A stretch of DNA of 64,000 nt from Clostridia bacterium (GCA_017503325.1 JAFVTI010000034.1:50827-114826); one strand, 5' to 3'. Shown: positions 32,441 to 41,953, numbered from the stretch's first letter. Program-made: numbers and translations. The notes: generated from the sequence alone by a model not told the origin.

Positions 32441-34600
32441 ATGTCCGAAAATCAGTTGAATGCAAGTGCGTTTGGGGAGAGCATCCGCCGCGGACGCAAG
32501 CAAAAGGGAATGACGCAGGAGGCGCTGGCGCAGATGCTGAACGTTTCCGCGCAAGCCGTTTCCAAGTGGGAGACCGGGCAAAGTCTGCCCGACATCGGAC
32601 TTTTGTTGCCGCTGTCCAAGGCGCTGGGCGTTGGCGTCAACGAGCTGCTGGGCGGCAGCCGCAGGCAGGAGCTGGAGCAAAAATTCCAGGCAAATCTGCC
32701 GTTTGGCGAGGAGCTGACCCTGCTTGTGGCCTTGGAGGCCTTGGAGGAGTATCCCGACGACGAAACCTTCCTGTACCGCCGCGCATGCGACGAGCTGTTT
32801 CTCGGTGAGCGCGACATCAAGGATCGCCCGAACAACTTCTATTATTTAGATCATGCCATTCAGCATTTTGAATACCTGCACGCCAAGTACCCCGAGGCAG
32901 AGCATTACACCACCTCGCTGGTACGCGCATATCGCGTCCGCGGACGCATGGACGAGGCGGATAAGCTGGCAAGAAGCCTGAAAAGGTCCGAGAGTCAGCT
33001 TGCGGTGCTGATGGGGGAGGACAAATTGCGGCAGCAGCAAAGGGAGATCCGCGAGCAGACGCAAAAGCTGTGTGGGTTGCTTTTGAAGTACAATACGCTT
33101 GAGTCCTTGGACGCGTATCAAATCATTTCCGAGGCGGTATTCGGCGAGGATATTCTCTATGAAACGGATAACGGCTATGCGCTTGCGTACGCAAAACAGG
33201 CAGAGCTGTGCCGCGCGGCGGGGGACACCAAGGGCTTTGCTTCCTCGCTGACCAAGGCTTACGAGCTGGCAGGGCAGTACGATGGGCTCAAGCGCGGCAT
33301 CACGCCCTGTCATGCGCCGCTGCTCAATCTTTTGACCAACGAGGTCAGATCACATTGGCAGATGTATTGGTTTTTTGATTCGCACATGCATCTTTTGAAA
33401 GATCCCGCCACCCGGGAGCTCAAAGGGCGCATCGTGGACGAGCAGATCACCTACCATCAGCTTTGCCGACATGAGTGGCAAGCGTATTTTGCGTTTTGCA
33501 AAACGTATGCCTGCGGTCCGACCTGGAACAATTACAGCACCGAGTACGATTTTGAGATCGACTATATGAACGTGGTCAAGAATTTCCGGTTCCGCGGCTA
33601 TTTTGACGCGCAGATGCATGCATATTACCGCGCGCTGGTCGAAAGGCTGATCAATGAGGGCATCATGAAAGGCTATTGCGCTTATGCGGGGAACGACATT
33701 CTTGCCTATCTTAACTGCAAGGAGAAGGACAGTTATTTCGCGCTTGGAATTGATGAGGAGCAGCGCGCCGTGCCCACCGCCCCCGAGGGCAGCAAGATCC
33801 TTGCCATTGTGGATATGCTGGTAGCTCCCGCATTTGTGGACAGTTGCATGGGGGAAAGGCTTTTGCAGCATGCGCTGAAGGACGCCCAAAGAAGGGGATT
33901 TACCCATGCCGAGGTATATCTGACCGAAGGGCCGATCTACCCCGAAAAAGAGCATTTTGAAGCCATTCTGAATATGTATTTGCAGGCGGGATTTGTGGTG
34001 ATCCGCGATTTTACCGCCGATCATGAGCACGAGGGGCATAAATATCACGGCATGCGGCAGTATATTTTGCAAAAGAAAATTGACGATGACAGCTTTGCCC
34101 GGCGCGCGACGCGCTTTACCTTTGGCGACTACGTCATTGACGTGGACGTGGAAAGAACGCGCGAGATCTATAAGACGCTGCAGCCCGTGTCAAAGCGGTG
34201 TACGTGCGATTGGTGTGCAAATTACCAAAAGGCTGTCACGCATGCGCCCTCGCAGGTAAAGAGCATGTTTGAGAGTCTGGGTATTGACCTTGAACGCATT
34301 ACGGAAAGTGCTGCGTGCCATCAAAACCGCGACGGAAGCTGGCATTATGACTGCACCTGCCACGTGCGCGGCAAGTTGGTCAAGGGAAAGGAATTGACCC
34401 GCGTGGTGGGTGGCGGGTTGGTCACGTTGAGGTCAGAGGATGCATACGAGGTCGCCAAGGGCGTGATCGTATGGTTTAGCGACGAATGCAACAGAGTGGA
34501 AAAGGAATTTGACGCGCCCATTCTTCAGCTCGATTTTGGCATCGACCTGCCCTGGGTGTTAGATAAAAAAGCACCGGAGCATCCGTCGTTTATCATATAA
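32441..34600 (+). CDS. XRE regulator fused to helical repeats, GNAT-like and Cys-rich domains
   Basis: A 719-aa protein with an unusual domain order. Residues about 9-70 are an XRE helix-turn-helix (MTQEALAQMLNVSAQAVSKWETG). Residues about 85-360 are helical and TPR-like. About 390-545 resemble a GNAT acetyltransferase: substrate loop, AIVDMLVAPAFVDSCMGERLL (acetyl-CoA-binding turn) and AEVYLTEGPIYPEK. The last 160 residues contain VSKRCTCDWCANYQKAV and CHVRGKLVKG; this Cys/Asn motif recalls a small uncharacterised domain of Clostridia that also occurs alone. GGAGG precedes the ATG. It could link DNA binding to a metabolite or acetylation signal; that is inference. Confidence 0.75.
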   Translation: MSENQLNASAFGESIRRGRKQKGMTQEALAQMLNVSAQAVSKWETGQSLPDIGLLLPLSKALGVGVNELLGGSRRQELEQKFQANLPFGEELTLLVALEALEEYPDDETFLYRRACDELFLGERDIKDRPNNFYYLDHAIQHFEYLHAKYPEAEHYTTSLVRAYRVRGRMDEADKLARSLKRSESQLAVLMGEDKLRQQQREIREQTQKLCGLLLKYNTLESLDAYQIISEAVFGEDILYETDNGYALAYAKQAELCRAAGDTKGFASSLTKAYELAGQYDGLKRGITPCHAPLLNLLTNEVRSHWQMYWFFDSHMHLLKDPATRELKGRIVDEQITYHQLCRHEWQAYFAFCKTYACGPTWNNYSTEYDFEIDYMNVVKNFRFRGYFDAQMHAYYRALVERLINEGIMKGYCAYAGNDILAYLNCKEKDSYFALGIDEEQRAVPTAPEGSKILAIVDMLVAPAFVDSCMGERLLQHALKDAQRRGFTHAEVYLTEGPIYPEKEHFEAILNMYLQAGFVVIRDFTADHEHEGHKYHGMRQYILQKKIDDDSFARRATRFTFGDYVIDVDVERTREIYKTLQPVSKRCTCDWCANYQKAVTHAPSQVKSMFESLGIDLERITESAACHQNRDGSWHYDCTCHVRGKLVKGKELTRVVGGGLVTLRSEDAYEVAKGVIVWFSDECNRVEKEFDAPILQLDFGIDLPWVLDKKAPEHPSFII

Positions 34601-34665
34601 AGCTGTTGTAGGGCAACATTTGATGAGGTTATGGGTTGCTTGTTCGCAGGCGAGCATAAAACCCC

Positions 34666-34694
34666 TTGACACAAGGCTTTTCGCGTGGTACAAT
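34666..34694 (+). promoter_or_regulatory. Promoter of D-amino-acid aminotransferase gene
   Basis: TTGACA (34666-34671), 17-bp spacer, TACAAT (34689-34694). The -35 lies in a small CCTTG/CAAGG palindrome. Confidence 0.8.
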
Positions 34695-34727
34695 ATACTC
34701 CTGTAAGATCCTTTGGGGAGGTGCGAG

Positions 34728-35576
34728 ATGGCGACCAAGGCATATATAAACGGGCAGATCGGGAACTGGGATGAAATGATGATCCCGCTTTCCGACAGAT
34801 CTGTGTTTTTTGGCGACGCGGTGTACGACGCTGTGCTGGTGCTTGGCGGCAAGCCCTTTGCCATGGATTTGCACCTGGACAGACTTTATAACAGCTGCGC
34901 GCTGACCGATATTATGTTTTCCATGCCGCGAGAGCAGCTGATGGGTGAGATCGGCCGCCTGCTTGCAGTATCCGAGGGGGACGCGCATATGCTGTATTTG
35001 CAGGTAACGCGCGGTGCAGCACCCCGCAAGCATGAGTATCCCGAAGGCGTCGCGCCCAATCTGATCATGTTTGCAAAGCCGATTTCGCTGACGCCCAAGG
35101 ATAAGAGGGTCAAGCTGATCAGCATGCAGGATCTGCGCTATGAGTACTGCCATATCAAGACCACCAATCTGTTACCCAACGTGTTTGCGTCCGAAAAGGC
35201 GACGCGCGCGGGGGCGGACGAGGTGCTCTGGCACAGAGACGGACGCGTGACCGAGGCCGCGCACAGCAGTATTCTCATGATCAAGGACGGCGCGGTGATC
35301 ATGCCGCCGCTGGACCATTTGGTATTGCCCGGTATTACGAGAAAGGTCATGCACAACCTTTGCGACCAAAACGGCATCGGGGTTGAAGTGCGCGAGTTTA
35401 CGGTGGACGAGGTCATGCAGGCGGACGAGATCATTCTGTGCAGCACGACCAAGAATATTTTGTACGTTTCCGAGATCGACGGCATCGCGGTCGGCGGCAA
35501 GGACAGGGAATTGGCACAAAGATTGCAGGAATTGTTTTTGGACGAGGTTTACGCGCAGACGGGCGTGAGGATTTGA
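34728..35576 (+). CDS. Class IV aminotransferase (D-amino-acid transaminase-like)
   Basis: A 282-aa PLP enzyme starting at ATG 34728 with GGGGAGGTG upstream. The fold-type IV pattern is present: SDRSVFFGDAVYDAV, the PLP Lys in HIKTTNLLPNVFASEKATRAGADE, the cofactor Glu in VTEAAHSSILMIKDG, and the phosphate loop CSTTKNILYVSEIDG. The substrate-side residues fit D-amino-acid transaminases better than branched-chain or aminodeoxychorismate enzymes. It may supply D-glutamate or D-alanine for peptidoglycan. It is a single-gene unit. Confidence 0.85.
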   Translation: MATKAYINGQIGNWDEMMIPLSDRSVFFGDAVYDAVLVLGGKPFAMDLHLDRLYNSCALTDIMFSMPREQLMGEIGRLLAVSEGDAHMLYLQVTRGAAPRKHEYPEGVAPNLIMFAKPISLTPKDKRVKLISMQDLRYEYCHIKTTNLLPNVFASEKATRAGADEVLWHRDGRVTEAAHSSILMIKDGAVIMPPLDHLVLPGITRKVMHNLCDQNGIGVEVREFTVDEVMQADEIILCSTTKNILYVSEIDGIAVGGKDRELAQRLQELFLDEVYAQTGVRI

Positions 35577-35582
35577 ATATGA

Positions 35583-35612
35583 GAAAACGGCGGGGAAATC
35601 CCGCCGTTTTTG
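35583..35612 (+). terminator. Terminator after aminotransferase gene
   Basis: AAACGGCGGG pairs with CCCGCCGTTT around GAAAT, followed by T residues. Confidence 0.9.
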
Positions 35613-35657
35613 CGAAAAAATCACCAATTTTGACACCGACTCTCAATCAGCGTGATA

Positions 35658-35686
35658 TTGCATTTTGCTTTTCCGTTTGCTATACT
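35658..35686 (+). promoter_or_regulatory. Promoter of XRE regulator gene
   Basis: TTGCAT (35658-35663), 17-bp spacer, TATACT (35681-35686). Confidence 0.8.
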
Positions 35687-35735
35687 ATACTCGAAGAGGC
35701 CACTTCAAATTTATTTTGAAAGGTGAATTATCTTG

Positions 35736-36860
35736 ATGAAATTAAATTTTTCGGAAAATCTCAAAAAACTGCGTAAGCAAAAGGAAATCACACAGGAGGC
35801 TCTTGCCGACGTACTGGGTGTGTCGGGACAGTCTGTCTCGCGTTGGGAGATTGGCATTTGTTATCCCGACTTAGAGCTTTTGCCCTCGATCGCCAATTAT
35901 TTCGGTGTGAGCGTGGACAGCCTGCTTTCCAACGATACAAAATCAAAGCAAGAGGAGCACGAGGCGTTCTATCCAACACTCGACAGTATATCGGACGGCG
36001 CGAAGCGCATTGAATTTATCCGGGAGTATTGCTGCAAATATCCCGAAAACGACGAGTATGCCTACGTATTGGTGCAGGATATCAAGGATTACGCTGCGGC
36101 TGATGAGACAAAGCTTCGCAAATACATGCCGCTGGTCGAGAAGCTGGTGCCAAGACTATTGGAAACGCGCTATCGTAACGCTACTATTCAGATCATGGTT
36201 TCCATTTGTGAAGAAAAGGATTTGCAATCCTGGCTGAGCATGACGCCTTACTCGGGATGGAGCCGACGCTACTGCTTGGTTGCGCGCGCTATGGCACATG
36301 GTGATTGGGAGCATGTGCACGTACAACAGGGACTGGAAATGTTTGAGAGCATGGCGGATCAGTTGGATCGTCGCTACCCCGATCAGTTAGGACCTCAAGG
36401 GAAAGTGCAGTTCCACCGCGAGGTTTTGGACATGATTCGCTCCTTGGGCGGCGGTATCGTACCTGACGGTTGGAAGATGTTTTATGCCTACAAGCAGTTG
36501 GTCATGTCTGCCTGCTTGTTTGGCTGCGGTGAGGGTGAGCAAGGATGGAAGAATTTCCGCGAGGCGATTGCCATGTATCAAGAGGCTCATGCACTCCCCG
36601 AGACATATCTCAGCATTGGCGGAAAGCTGTTTTCGGACTTGAAGGTAAGCAAGGATTGGAATTATGCCATTGACAGCAAGGGCGAAAGACATAAGCTGTT
36701 TGCTATGGTAAATCTGTCCCGCTATAATGCCGTGTACATCTGTGACCTCTTGGAGAATCCCAGATGGGCGTGGTTTGACAGCGTCAGAGATATGCCTGAG
36801 TACTGTGAAGCCCTCTCCTGGGTCAAGCAAAAGGTGCAGGAGCAAAGGGACGAAGATTGA
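35736..36860 (+). CDS. XRE-family regulator with large helical C-terminal domain
   Basis: A 374-aa protein. The N-terminal helix-turn-helix (EITQEALADVLGVSGQSVSRWEIG) is of the clostridial XRE type; the remaining 300 residues form an all-helical, TPR-like region without catalytic motifs. TTG 35733 and ATG 35736 are adjacent possible starts; AAGGTG lies upstream. The layout is that of peptide- or stress-responsive one-component regulators. No target is evident next to it. It shares its N-terminal plan with the 719-aa protein at 32441-34600 but lacks the GNAT and Cys-rich parts. Confidence 0.85.
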   Translation: MKLNFSENLKKLRKQKEITQEALADVLGVSGQSVSRWEIGICYPDLELLPSIANYFGVSVDSLLSNDTKSKQEEHEAFYPTLDSISDGAKRIEFIREYCCKYPENDEYAYVLVQDIKDYAAADETKLRKYMPLVEKLVPRLLETRYRNATIQIMVSICEEKDLQSWLSMTPYSGWSRRYCLVARAMAHGDWEHVHVQQGLEMFESMADQLDRRYPDQLGPQGKVQFHREVLDMIRSLGGGIVPDGWKMFYAYKQLVMSACLFGCGEGEQGWKNFREAIAMYQEAHALPETYLSIGGKLFSDLKVSKDWNYAIDSKGERHKLFAMVNLSRYNAVYICDLLENPRWAWFDSVRDMPEYCEALSWVKQKVQEQRDED

Positions 36861-36861
36861 C

Positions 36862-37345
36862 GCATAACGGGGGAAATGTTCTCCTCCCGCCCGCTATGAT
36901 GGATCTGCGTTTGGGTGCGCGACCATAAACCGCTTTTGTGCGGGAGGATGATATCCTCCCCTACAAGAGGAAAAATGAAAAGGGCTGCCCTTCGGGCATT
37001 TCTCATAAGGAAGTCTAATCTAAAATACCGTAGGGGCGAACTGTGTTCGCCCGCGGGAGACCGCAGGTCTCCCCTACAGACACATATAAATTTCGGCAGA
37101 GAACTTGTTTTCTCTGCCGATTTATGTTATAATTGAATCAGCAAAAAAGTCTTCCTCCGGGAGGAAGGTGGCACGCGAAGCGTGACGAAAGGAGCCTGCA
37201 TGACTTTGGTTTTGTACTAACTTTATTGTAACGCGCTCTCCCTCAGTCAGCTTCGCTGACAGCTCCCTCCCAGAGGGAGCTTTAGTATACGCGCAACTCC
37301 AGGGGTATGGGCTTTGCCCGATGCCTTTGTAATACAAAGGCGAAA
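36862..37345. repeat. Island of dispersed intergenic repeats
   Basis: A noncoding stretch composed of hairpin repeats. A GTAGGGGCGAACTGTGTTCG copy folds into two hairpins and ends CTCCCCTAC (37030-37077). A related piece ends at 36964 (GGGAGGATGATATCCTCCC). A CCTCCGGGAGG element with a GCACGCGAAGCGTG hairpin lies near 37153-37185, and GTCAGCTTCGCTGAC with GCTCCCTCCCAGAGGGAGC near 37245-37283. These types recur in gut Clostridia genomes. No gene is seen from 36861 to 37406. Confidence 0.75.
37093..37133 (+). promoter_or_regulatory. Hairpin overlapping a candidate promoter
   Basis: TCGGCAGAGAA and TTCTCTGCCGA form a stem (37093-37120). TTGTTT in or beside the loop (37105-37110) is 17 bp from TATAAT (37128-37133). 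It may be a terminator fused to a promoter for the AT-rich gene downstream, though 270 nt of repeats intervene. Confidence 0.4.
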
Positions 37346-37406
37346 CTGGCGATAAAACAGAACGACAAATAAGAATTTCATAGATGAACAAAGAAGGGGA
37401 AGTATA

Positions 37407-37952
37407 GTGGATAAAATTTTGAAATATAAAAAAGCATCAAATGTTTTTAGAATAACCCTTATTTTGGGCGCAATATCTTTAGGTGCTTATCATATAATTT
37501 CTCTTATTAATTCACAGGAATTCCTCGGCCATGCAATGATATCAACTATTTTGTTTTATTCATTTGTTGTTGTAGCACTCATTTTTATGACTATTTTTGA
37601 TATCAAGAGATATAAACTTCTTGATGAAGTGTTTGGTAAAGTTGATGATGCAGATAAAGAAATAGCTAAAAATTTACTTTGTAGAATAAAAGAAGTTGGT
37701 ATTGGAGAGTTCAGCTTTTTGAATTATGAAGATGAAATAAGATTAGAGCACGATTCATCCCAATTAAAATTATGCTTAAAGCAAATTATTAAAGGACATA
37801 AAATATATTTTGGTTTAGTAAAAGTTTATTTTGAATTGTTTGAAGAAATAAAAGATAAAGTAGATTCATTTACACCAAATGATATGCTCGAATATCAATA
37901 CTTGACCGAATTAATTCCTCTGTTAGAAAGAAACAGCCAAAACCAAGTTTAA
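37407..37952 (+). CDS. AT-rich membrane protein, probably acquired
   Basis: A 181-aa protein starting at GTG 37407 with AAGAAGGGGAAG upstream. Two hydrophobic helices near residues 15-62 are followed by a charged cytosolic region (about 65-181) rich in Lys, Glu and Ile. Codon use is strongly A/T-ending (AAA, ATA, TTA), unlike all neighbours, and the gene lies directly after a repeat island. Both facts suggest recent transfer. The function is unknown; the family is not recognised. Confidence 0.7.
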   Translation: MDKILKYKKASNVFRITLILGAISLGAYHIISLINSQEFLGHAMISTILFYSFVVVALIFMTIFDIKRYKLLDEVFGKVDDADKEIAKNLLCRIKEVGIGEFSFLNYEDEIRLEHDSSQLKLCLKQIIKGHKIYFGLVKVYFELFEEIKDKVDSFTPNDMLEYQYLTELIPLLERNSQNQV

Positions 37953-38013
37953 GTATATTATCTTAGACTAAAACGAATAACCAATTTCCAATTTATCGGG
38001 CAGAACAAACGAG

Positions 38014-38052
38014 CCCCGACAGACCTTTACAAAGAATCTGTCGGGGTTTATT
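38014..38052 (+). terminator. Terminator of the AT-rich gene
   Basis: CCCCGACAGA pairs with TCTGTCGGGG and is followed by TTTATTATTTG; it may also act for the leftward gene at 38149. Confidence 0.75.
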
Positions 38053-38148
38053 ATTTGTTTACCGCGGATCAATTTCGCAATGTGGTCGCAAACCAATTCG
38101 TAATTTCTCCGCTAATTTTGCACTCACTTGCGGCAGCCCTTTTTGGTA

Positions 38149-41100
38149 TTAGTCCTTTTTCTTTTTGCATGCAGTTGCGCAGATGCACAGTGCAACCAGA
38201 GCCGCGGGGGCAGCCAACAGGGATTTGCACCCCTTGCTTTGCTCCTCGGGCTCAGTGGCCGATTCGGCTCCGTTTTGCGGATCTGTCTCGGCCTCGGGGG
38301 CCTTGCCCATATCCAGCGAGTCAAGCAGGTGCTTGTCGGGTGTGTAGTCTGCTTGCTCGGTGCTCTTTGTCAGCGCGGTGTCAATCCTGCCGCCCTCGGC
38401 AACCTGCGTTTCGTATGCGATGTAGAGGTTGGCAAATTCCATGGTCTGGAAGCGCGTGGTCAGCGCGATCTGCGAGCCTTGGGAATTGAGGCGGGTGTTT
38501 TCCACCTCCAGCACCTGCTTTCCGCTCGCGTCGTACAAGGTCGCCTTGCCGTAGTATTGCTGGCCCGTGCCGTCGGAGTCATACGTGACACCGGGGTTCT
38601 CCATCTTGACCGTGCACATCAGCGCGTCGTTCATATAGATGGATACGGTCTGGCCGTCGTCCACCACGCGCAGCTTGAACCAGCCGTCCTCTCCGGGCGT
38701 GAATTTACCCGAGTAGGGGAAGGAGTGCGATGCCGAGGCCACGCCAAGGCCGTCCTCGGCATAACGCTTGATGCGGATGGTGATGCGATTTTGCTCGGGA
38801 TAAATGCCGATGCCCGAGCCTGCGGTGGACGAGCCGCCGTACGTGCGGCCACCGTTTTCTGCATACCAGTCCCATTCAAAGTAGTTGAATACCTGCGGAA
38901 TGCTGTGGTTGGCGGGGTTGGTGGGGGAGTATGCGCCCGGCATCTCGCCGCGCACGTAAATGGCGCTGTTGCCATAGTCCACCATGTGTACGTCTGCCGC
39001 GAATTCGTAAGCACCCTCCACGTCGTTCCAGGTGCGCAGGTCGCTGACCTCCTTCATGCGCAGGTAATTGAACCTCTCGCCCTTGATCACCTGCACGGTG
39101 CTGGCGGAGGTGCCGCCTGCGTGCTGGAATTGCTCGGCGATCGGAGTGCTTGTCACAAATAAGCCCGGCTTGACGTCACAAAGATCGTACAGCACGTCCA
39201 CAACGGCGGTTTTGAGCGTGATATCCGCGTCGCCATCGGGCTTTTGCACGTGCGCTCCGTTCTGCACCGCCGCGGTTGCGTCATAGACCAGCGTAGTCTT
39301 GGGGATCTCGCGGTCGGTGTAGGACTCACACTTGTAAACAAAGCCAAAGCGGTTGTCGGGCGCGGTGTCACCAAGATCCATAAAGGCCATGGGGTCACCG
39401 TTGTTTACCGAATTGTCCGCCCATTTGAAGGTCATGTGCTCGATCTTGCCCTGTGCGCCAAGCAGGGATTTGCTCAGCGAGATGGCCATGTAAGAGCCCT
39501 CGAGATAGTAGTAAGCGCCGCCCACCACCTCGGTCTCAAAGGTGTTATCCTTGAATTTTTCCACCGTGACCACAAAGGAATCACGATCGCGGTTCAGCAC
39601 AAAGTCGTAGCCCTCCCAGCCCGTGGCGGCGTCTCCGTCCACGTTGAGATAGAGGTTCATCCAAGTTTCGTCCGTATCAATGATGATGTCGGATGAGGTC
39701 TTTACTAAAAAATAGAGATTGGCCGAATCCTGCGAGATTTTGGCATAGTCAAAATCGTTGCGTCCCGAGTTGTTGATGTAGCGGAAATGAGGATCGTAGG
39801 AGATGGTGTTGCGGTGCTCGATATCGTAAAGCGAGTCCATATAGGTCAGCTGCACGCCATCCCACGAGGAAAGGTCATAGATGTCAATGGTGGTCTGGTT
39901 ATCCGCGACGGGGGGGTCGGAGATGCCCTTGTAGCGGCGGATCTGATCCACCATCTGATAATAGTAGTTGTCGCCAATGCCGTAGCCGTCTTGGTTGCGC
40001 ATGGGCTCACCGTCACGCGAGAATTCGCAGTTGAATTGGTCGATATACTGGAATTTGGCATTCGTGCCTGCCATGGACTGTCGGGTGTCGTGGTGAACGC
40101 AGCCTGCGATCCATTCGTTCCAGCCCGTGATCATGAGCACGAAGGGCTGATCCTTGTCCACGTTGTCGCCCACCAGCGTTTTCATGGCGTTGAATTGTGA
40201 GGTAAAGCCCAGTCCAAGGCCTGCCTGCTCAATGGCAGAGAAGGCCATGTCGCTGCTTTTGGCGGGTTGTCCGTTGACAAAGCTGCGTCCCTTGGACATG
40301 GAGGGGTGGTGACCCATGGCGATTGAGAGGGATTCGATTTTTCCGTCGGCATCGCGTCCCCAGCCGCCGTTTTCCATTTTGGCGGTACCCGTTTCGGGAT
40401 CGTATCGGTATTCCTGCAGCCAGGACCAGTAATTGTCCCGGTCGATCCAGGCCCAGCTGCCGCGCACCGTGAATTTTTCATCCACCTTTTGCTTGATCTC
40501 GCCCGAAAGGCCGGAATAGTTGCCGAATACCAGTGGCTTGCCCTCCCATGTAAAGAAGAGCTCCTCGTATTTCTCCCAGTTTTCGTCGGCGTAGACCGTG
40601 GCGAACAGGGTGGTCATGTTGGATTGGAAGGTGGAGGGGGTGTCACCGTTGAAAAAGACGATCTGCGGCGTGTCAATGCCTTGGCGACGCATGGAAAGCC
40701 AGGTGTCAAACAGCGCGGTATGACCCGGGATGAACACCTCAGCGTTGGACACGTCAAGGAAGATAAAGTCCACGCCCGCCTGCTCCAGCATATAGGCATG
40801 CTTGCGGTAGACCCAGGTATCCGTGTTGCGGTAATAGCCGAAGTAGGGCTCTGCCCAATAGGCCTCGCCGCCCTTTTCTTCAATGTATTTCTTGGCGTCT
40901 TTGTAGCCCATTTCAAGGTAGAGCTTGGTGTTGTCCTGTACCACCTGTCCTGCACCTACCCAGCAAAGGAAGTAGAAAAGACCTACGTATCTTTGCTCGT
41001 TGGGCTCTCCCGCCGTGGCGTTGTCCGCGATGGTGCGATCCAGCGCGTCGGTTGCCGTCCAGGTTGAGTAATCGATCTTGCGCAGCGAGTCAGTCTCGGG

Positions 41101-41883
41101 GATATTCCAGGTCTGCTGCACATTGGTAAAGCGCAGATTGTCCACAAAGCCTTCAATATCGCAAAGCTCAAGCGAAAAATAACCCGTTTGGTAAAGCTCG
41201 CATTCCTCGGTCGATGCAAGCACGGCACCGCTTGCATCCGCAAATGCAAGGTGACCCGAGGGAGAGTAGGAGACCATGGCGATCAGCTGCTCGCCCGCAT
41301 ACAGGGCAATGGTGTCAAGGGCGTCGTGCAGCGTCAGCGTCGTATCGGTCAGATCTGCGCCCAGCGGTAGCGTTGCCTCCAGACCGCATTCCGGCTCAAA
41401 GATGCGCAGGCTGCCCGAGTCGTCAAGGGCGAACCAGATGCCGCGCTCCTTGTGCGAGACGGCGGTTTGAGAGTTGCGCACGCCAAGATAGACCGTGCCG
41501 CCGCTCAGCGAAAGGTCGAAGGAAAGGTAGCCGTGCTCCAGGCCGTAGTCGTCACCAAGGCAGACGGCAGAGCCGAGTACAAAGGTCCTTCCGGGGACGG
41601 TGGTCAGCCTGCCGTCCACGATCTGCGCGCAAGCGCGGTTACCAAGGGCCAGTGCCGCGTCACCCACGTAGGCGTTGATGCGCTCTACCGAAAAATCGTA
41701 GGTGTAGGTCGAGAGGGTGCGGTCGGCAAAATCGTAGTCATAGCCGCCCTTGTGCTCCGTGATGGGCGTACCCACATAGGTACGGCCGGTGTCGGCAGCG
41801 GCGGCAGGGATCGCGGCAGAAATCGTGCCCGCCAGCAAAAGAGCGGCCAGCAGGGCACACGTCATGAGTTTGATGCGCTTCAT
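38149..41883 (-). CDS. 1244-aa surface GH99-like glycosidase with GCKS C-terminal tail
   Basis: A secreted multidomain protein. The signal peptide covers residues 1-30. A beta-sandwich (about 35-260) precedes a TIM-barrel-like region (about 285-650) with YVGLFYFLCWVGAG, FIFLDVSN, GWNEW and FSRDGEPM, the pattern of GH99-like and GH71-like glycan hydrolases. A CBM9-like domain (about 690-840) and another LamG-like domain (about 930-1145) follow. The end is a Glu/Thr linker, GCKS, a hydrophobic helix and KKKKD, which looks like a C-terminal surface-sorting signal. The same catalytic plan occurs in the lipoprotein at 58710-60749. Function: probably large-glycan degradation. Confidence 0.8.
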   Translation of the reverse strand: MKRIKLMTCALLAALLLAGTISAAIPAAAADTGRTYVGTPITEHKGGYDYDFADRTLSTYTYDFSVERINAYVGDAALALGNRACAQIVDGRLTTVPGRTFVLGSAVCLGDDYGLEHGYLSFDLSLSGGTVYLGVRNSQTAVSHKERGIWFALDDSGSLRIFEPECGLEATLPLGADLTDTTLTLHDALDTIALYAGEQLIAMVSYSPSGHLAFADASGAVLASTEECELYQTGYFSLELCDIEGFVDNLRFTNVQQTWNIPETDSLRKIDYSTWTATDALDRTIADNATAGEPNEQRYVGLFYFLCWVGAGQVVQDNTKLYLEMGYKDAKKYIEEKGGEAYWAEPYFGYYRNTDTWVYRKHAYMLEQAGVDFIFLDVSNAEVFIPGHTALFDTWLSMRRQGIDTPQIVFFNGDTPSTFQSNMTTLFATVYADENWEKYEELFFTWEGKPLVFGNYSGLSGEIKQKVDEKFTVRGSWAWIDRDNYWSWLQEYRYDPETGTAKMENGGWGRDADGKIESLSIAMGHHPSMSKGRSFVNGQPAKSSDMAFSAIEQAGLGLGFTSQFNAMKTLVGDNVDKDQPFVLMITGWNEWIAGCVHHDTRQSMAGTNAKFQYIDQFNCEFSRDGEPMRNQDGYGIGDNYYYQMVDQIRRYKGISDPPVADNQTTIDIYDLSSWDGVQLTYMDSLYDIEHRNTISYDPHFRYINNSGRNDFDYAKISQDSANLYFLVKTSSDIIIDTDETWMNLYLNVDGDAATGWEGYDFVLNRDRDSFVVTVEKFKDNTFETEVVGGAYYYLEGSYMAISLSKSLLGAQGKIEHMTFKWADNSVNNGDPMAFMDLGDTAPDNRFGFVYKCESYTDREIPKTTLVYDATAAVQNGAHVQKPDGDADITLKTAVVDVLYDLCDVKPGLFVTSTPIAEQFQHAGGTSASTVQVIKGERFNYLRMKEVSDLRTWNDVEGAYEFAADVHMVDYGNSAIYVRGEMPGAYSPTNPANHSIPQVFNYFEWDWYAENGGRTYGGSSTAGSGIGIYPEQNRITIRIKRYAEDGLGVASASHSFPYSGKFTPGEDGWFKLRVVDDGQTVSIYMNDALMCTVKMENPGVTYDSDGTGQQYYGKATLYDASGKQVLEVENTRLNSQGSQIALTTRFQTMEFANLYIAYETQVAEGGRIDTALTKSTEQADYTPDKHLLDSLDMGKAPEAETDPQNGAESATEPEEQSKGCKSLLAAPAALVALCICATACKKKKD

Positions 41884-41915
41884 GTTCCGTTCTCCTTATC
41901 TTTTGAGATTGCAAA

Positions 41916-41935
41916 GGGCGATTTTTCAATCGCCC
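41916..41935 (-). terminator. Weak hairpin between SGNH and GH99-like genes
   Basis: GGGCGATT pairs with AATCGCCC; on the minus strand TTTGC follows, a poor T-tract. It may only attenuate transcription. Confidence 0.45.
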
Positions 41936-41953
41936 TATGTTATGTTATGGATT

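Noticed and set aside
36862..37345. CRISPR-like array
   Set aside because: The repeats are different hairpin elements without regular spacers or identical units.
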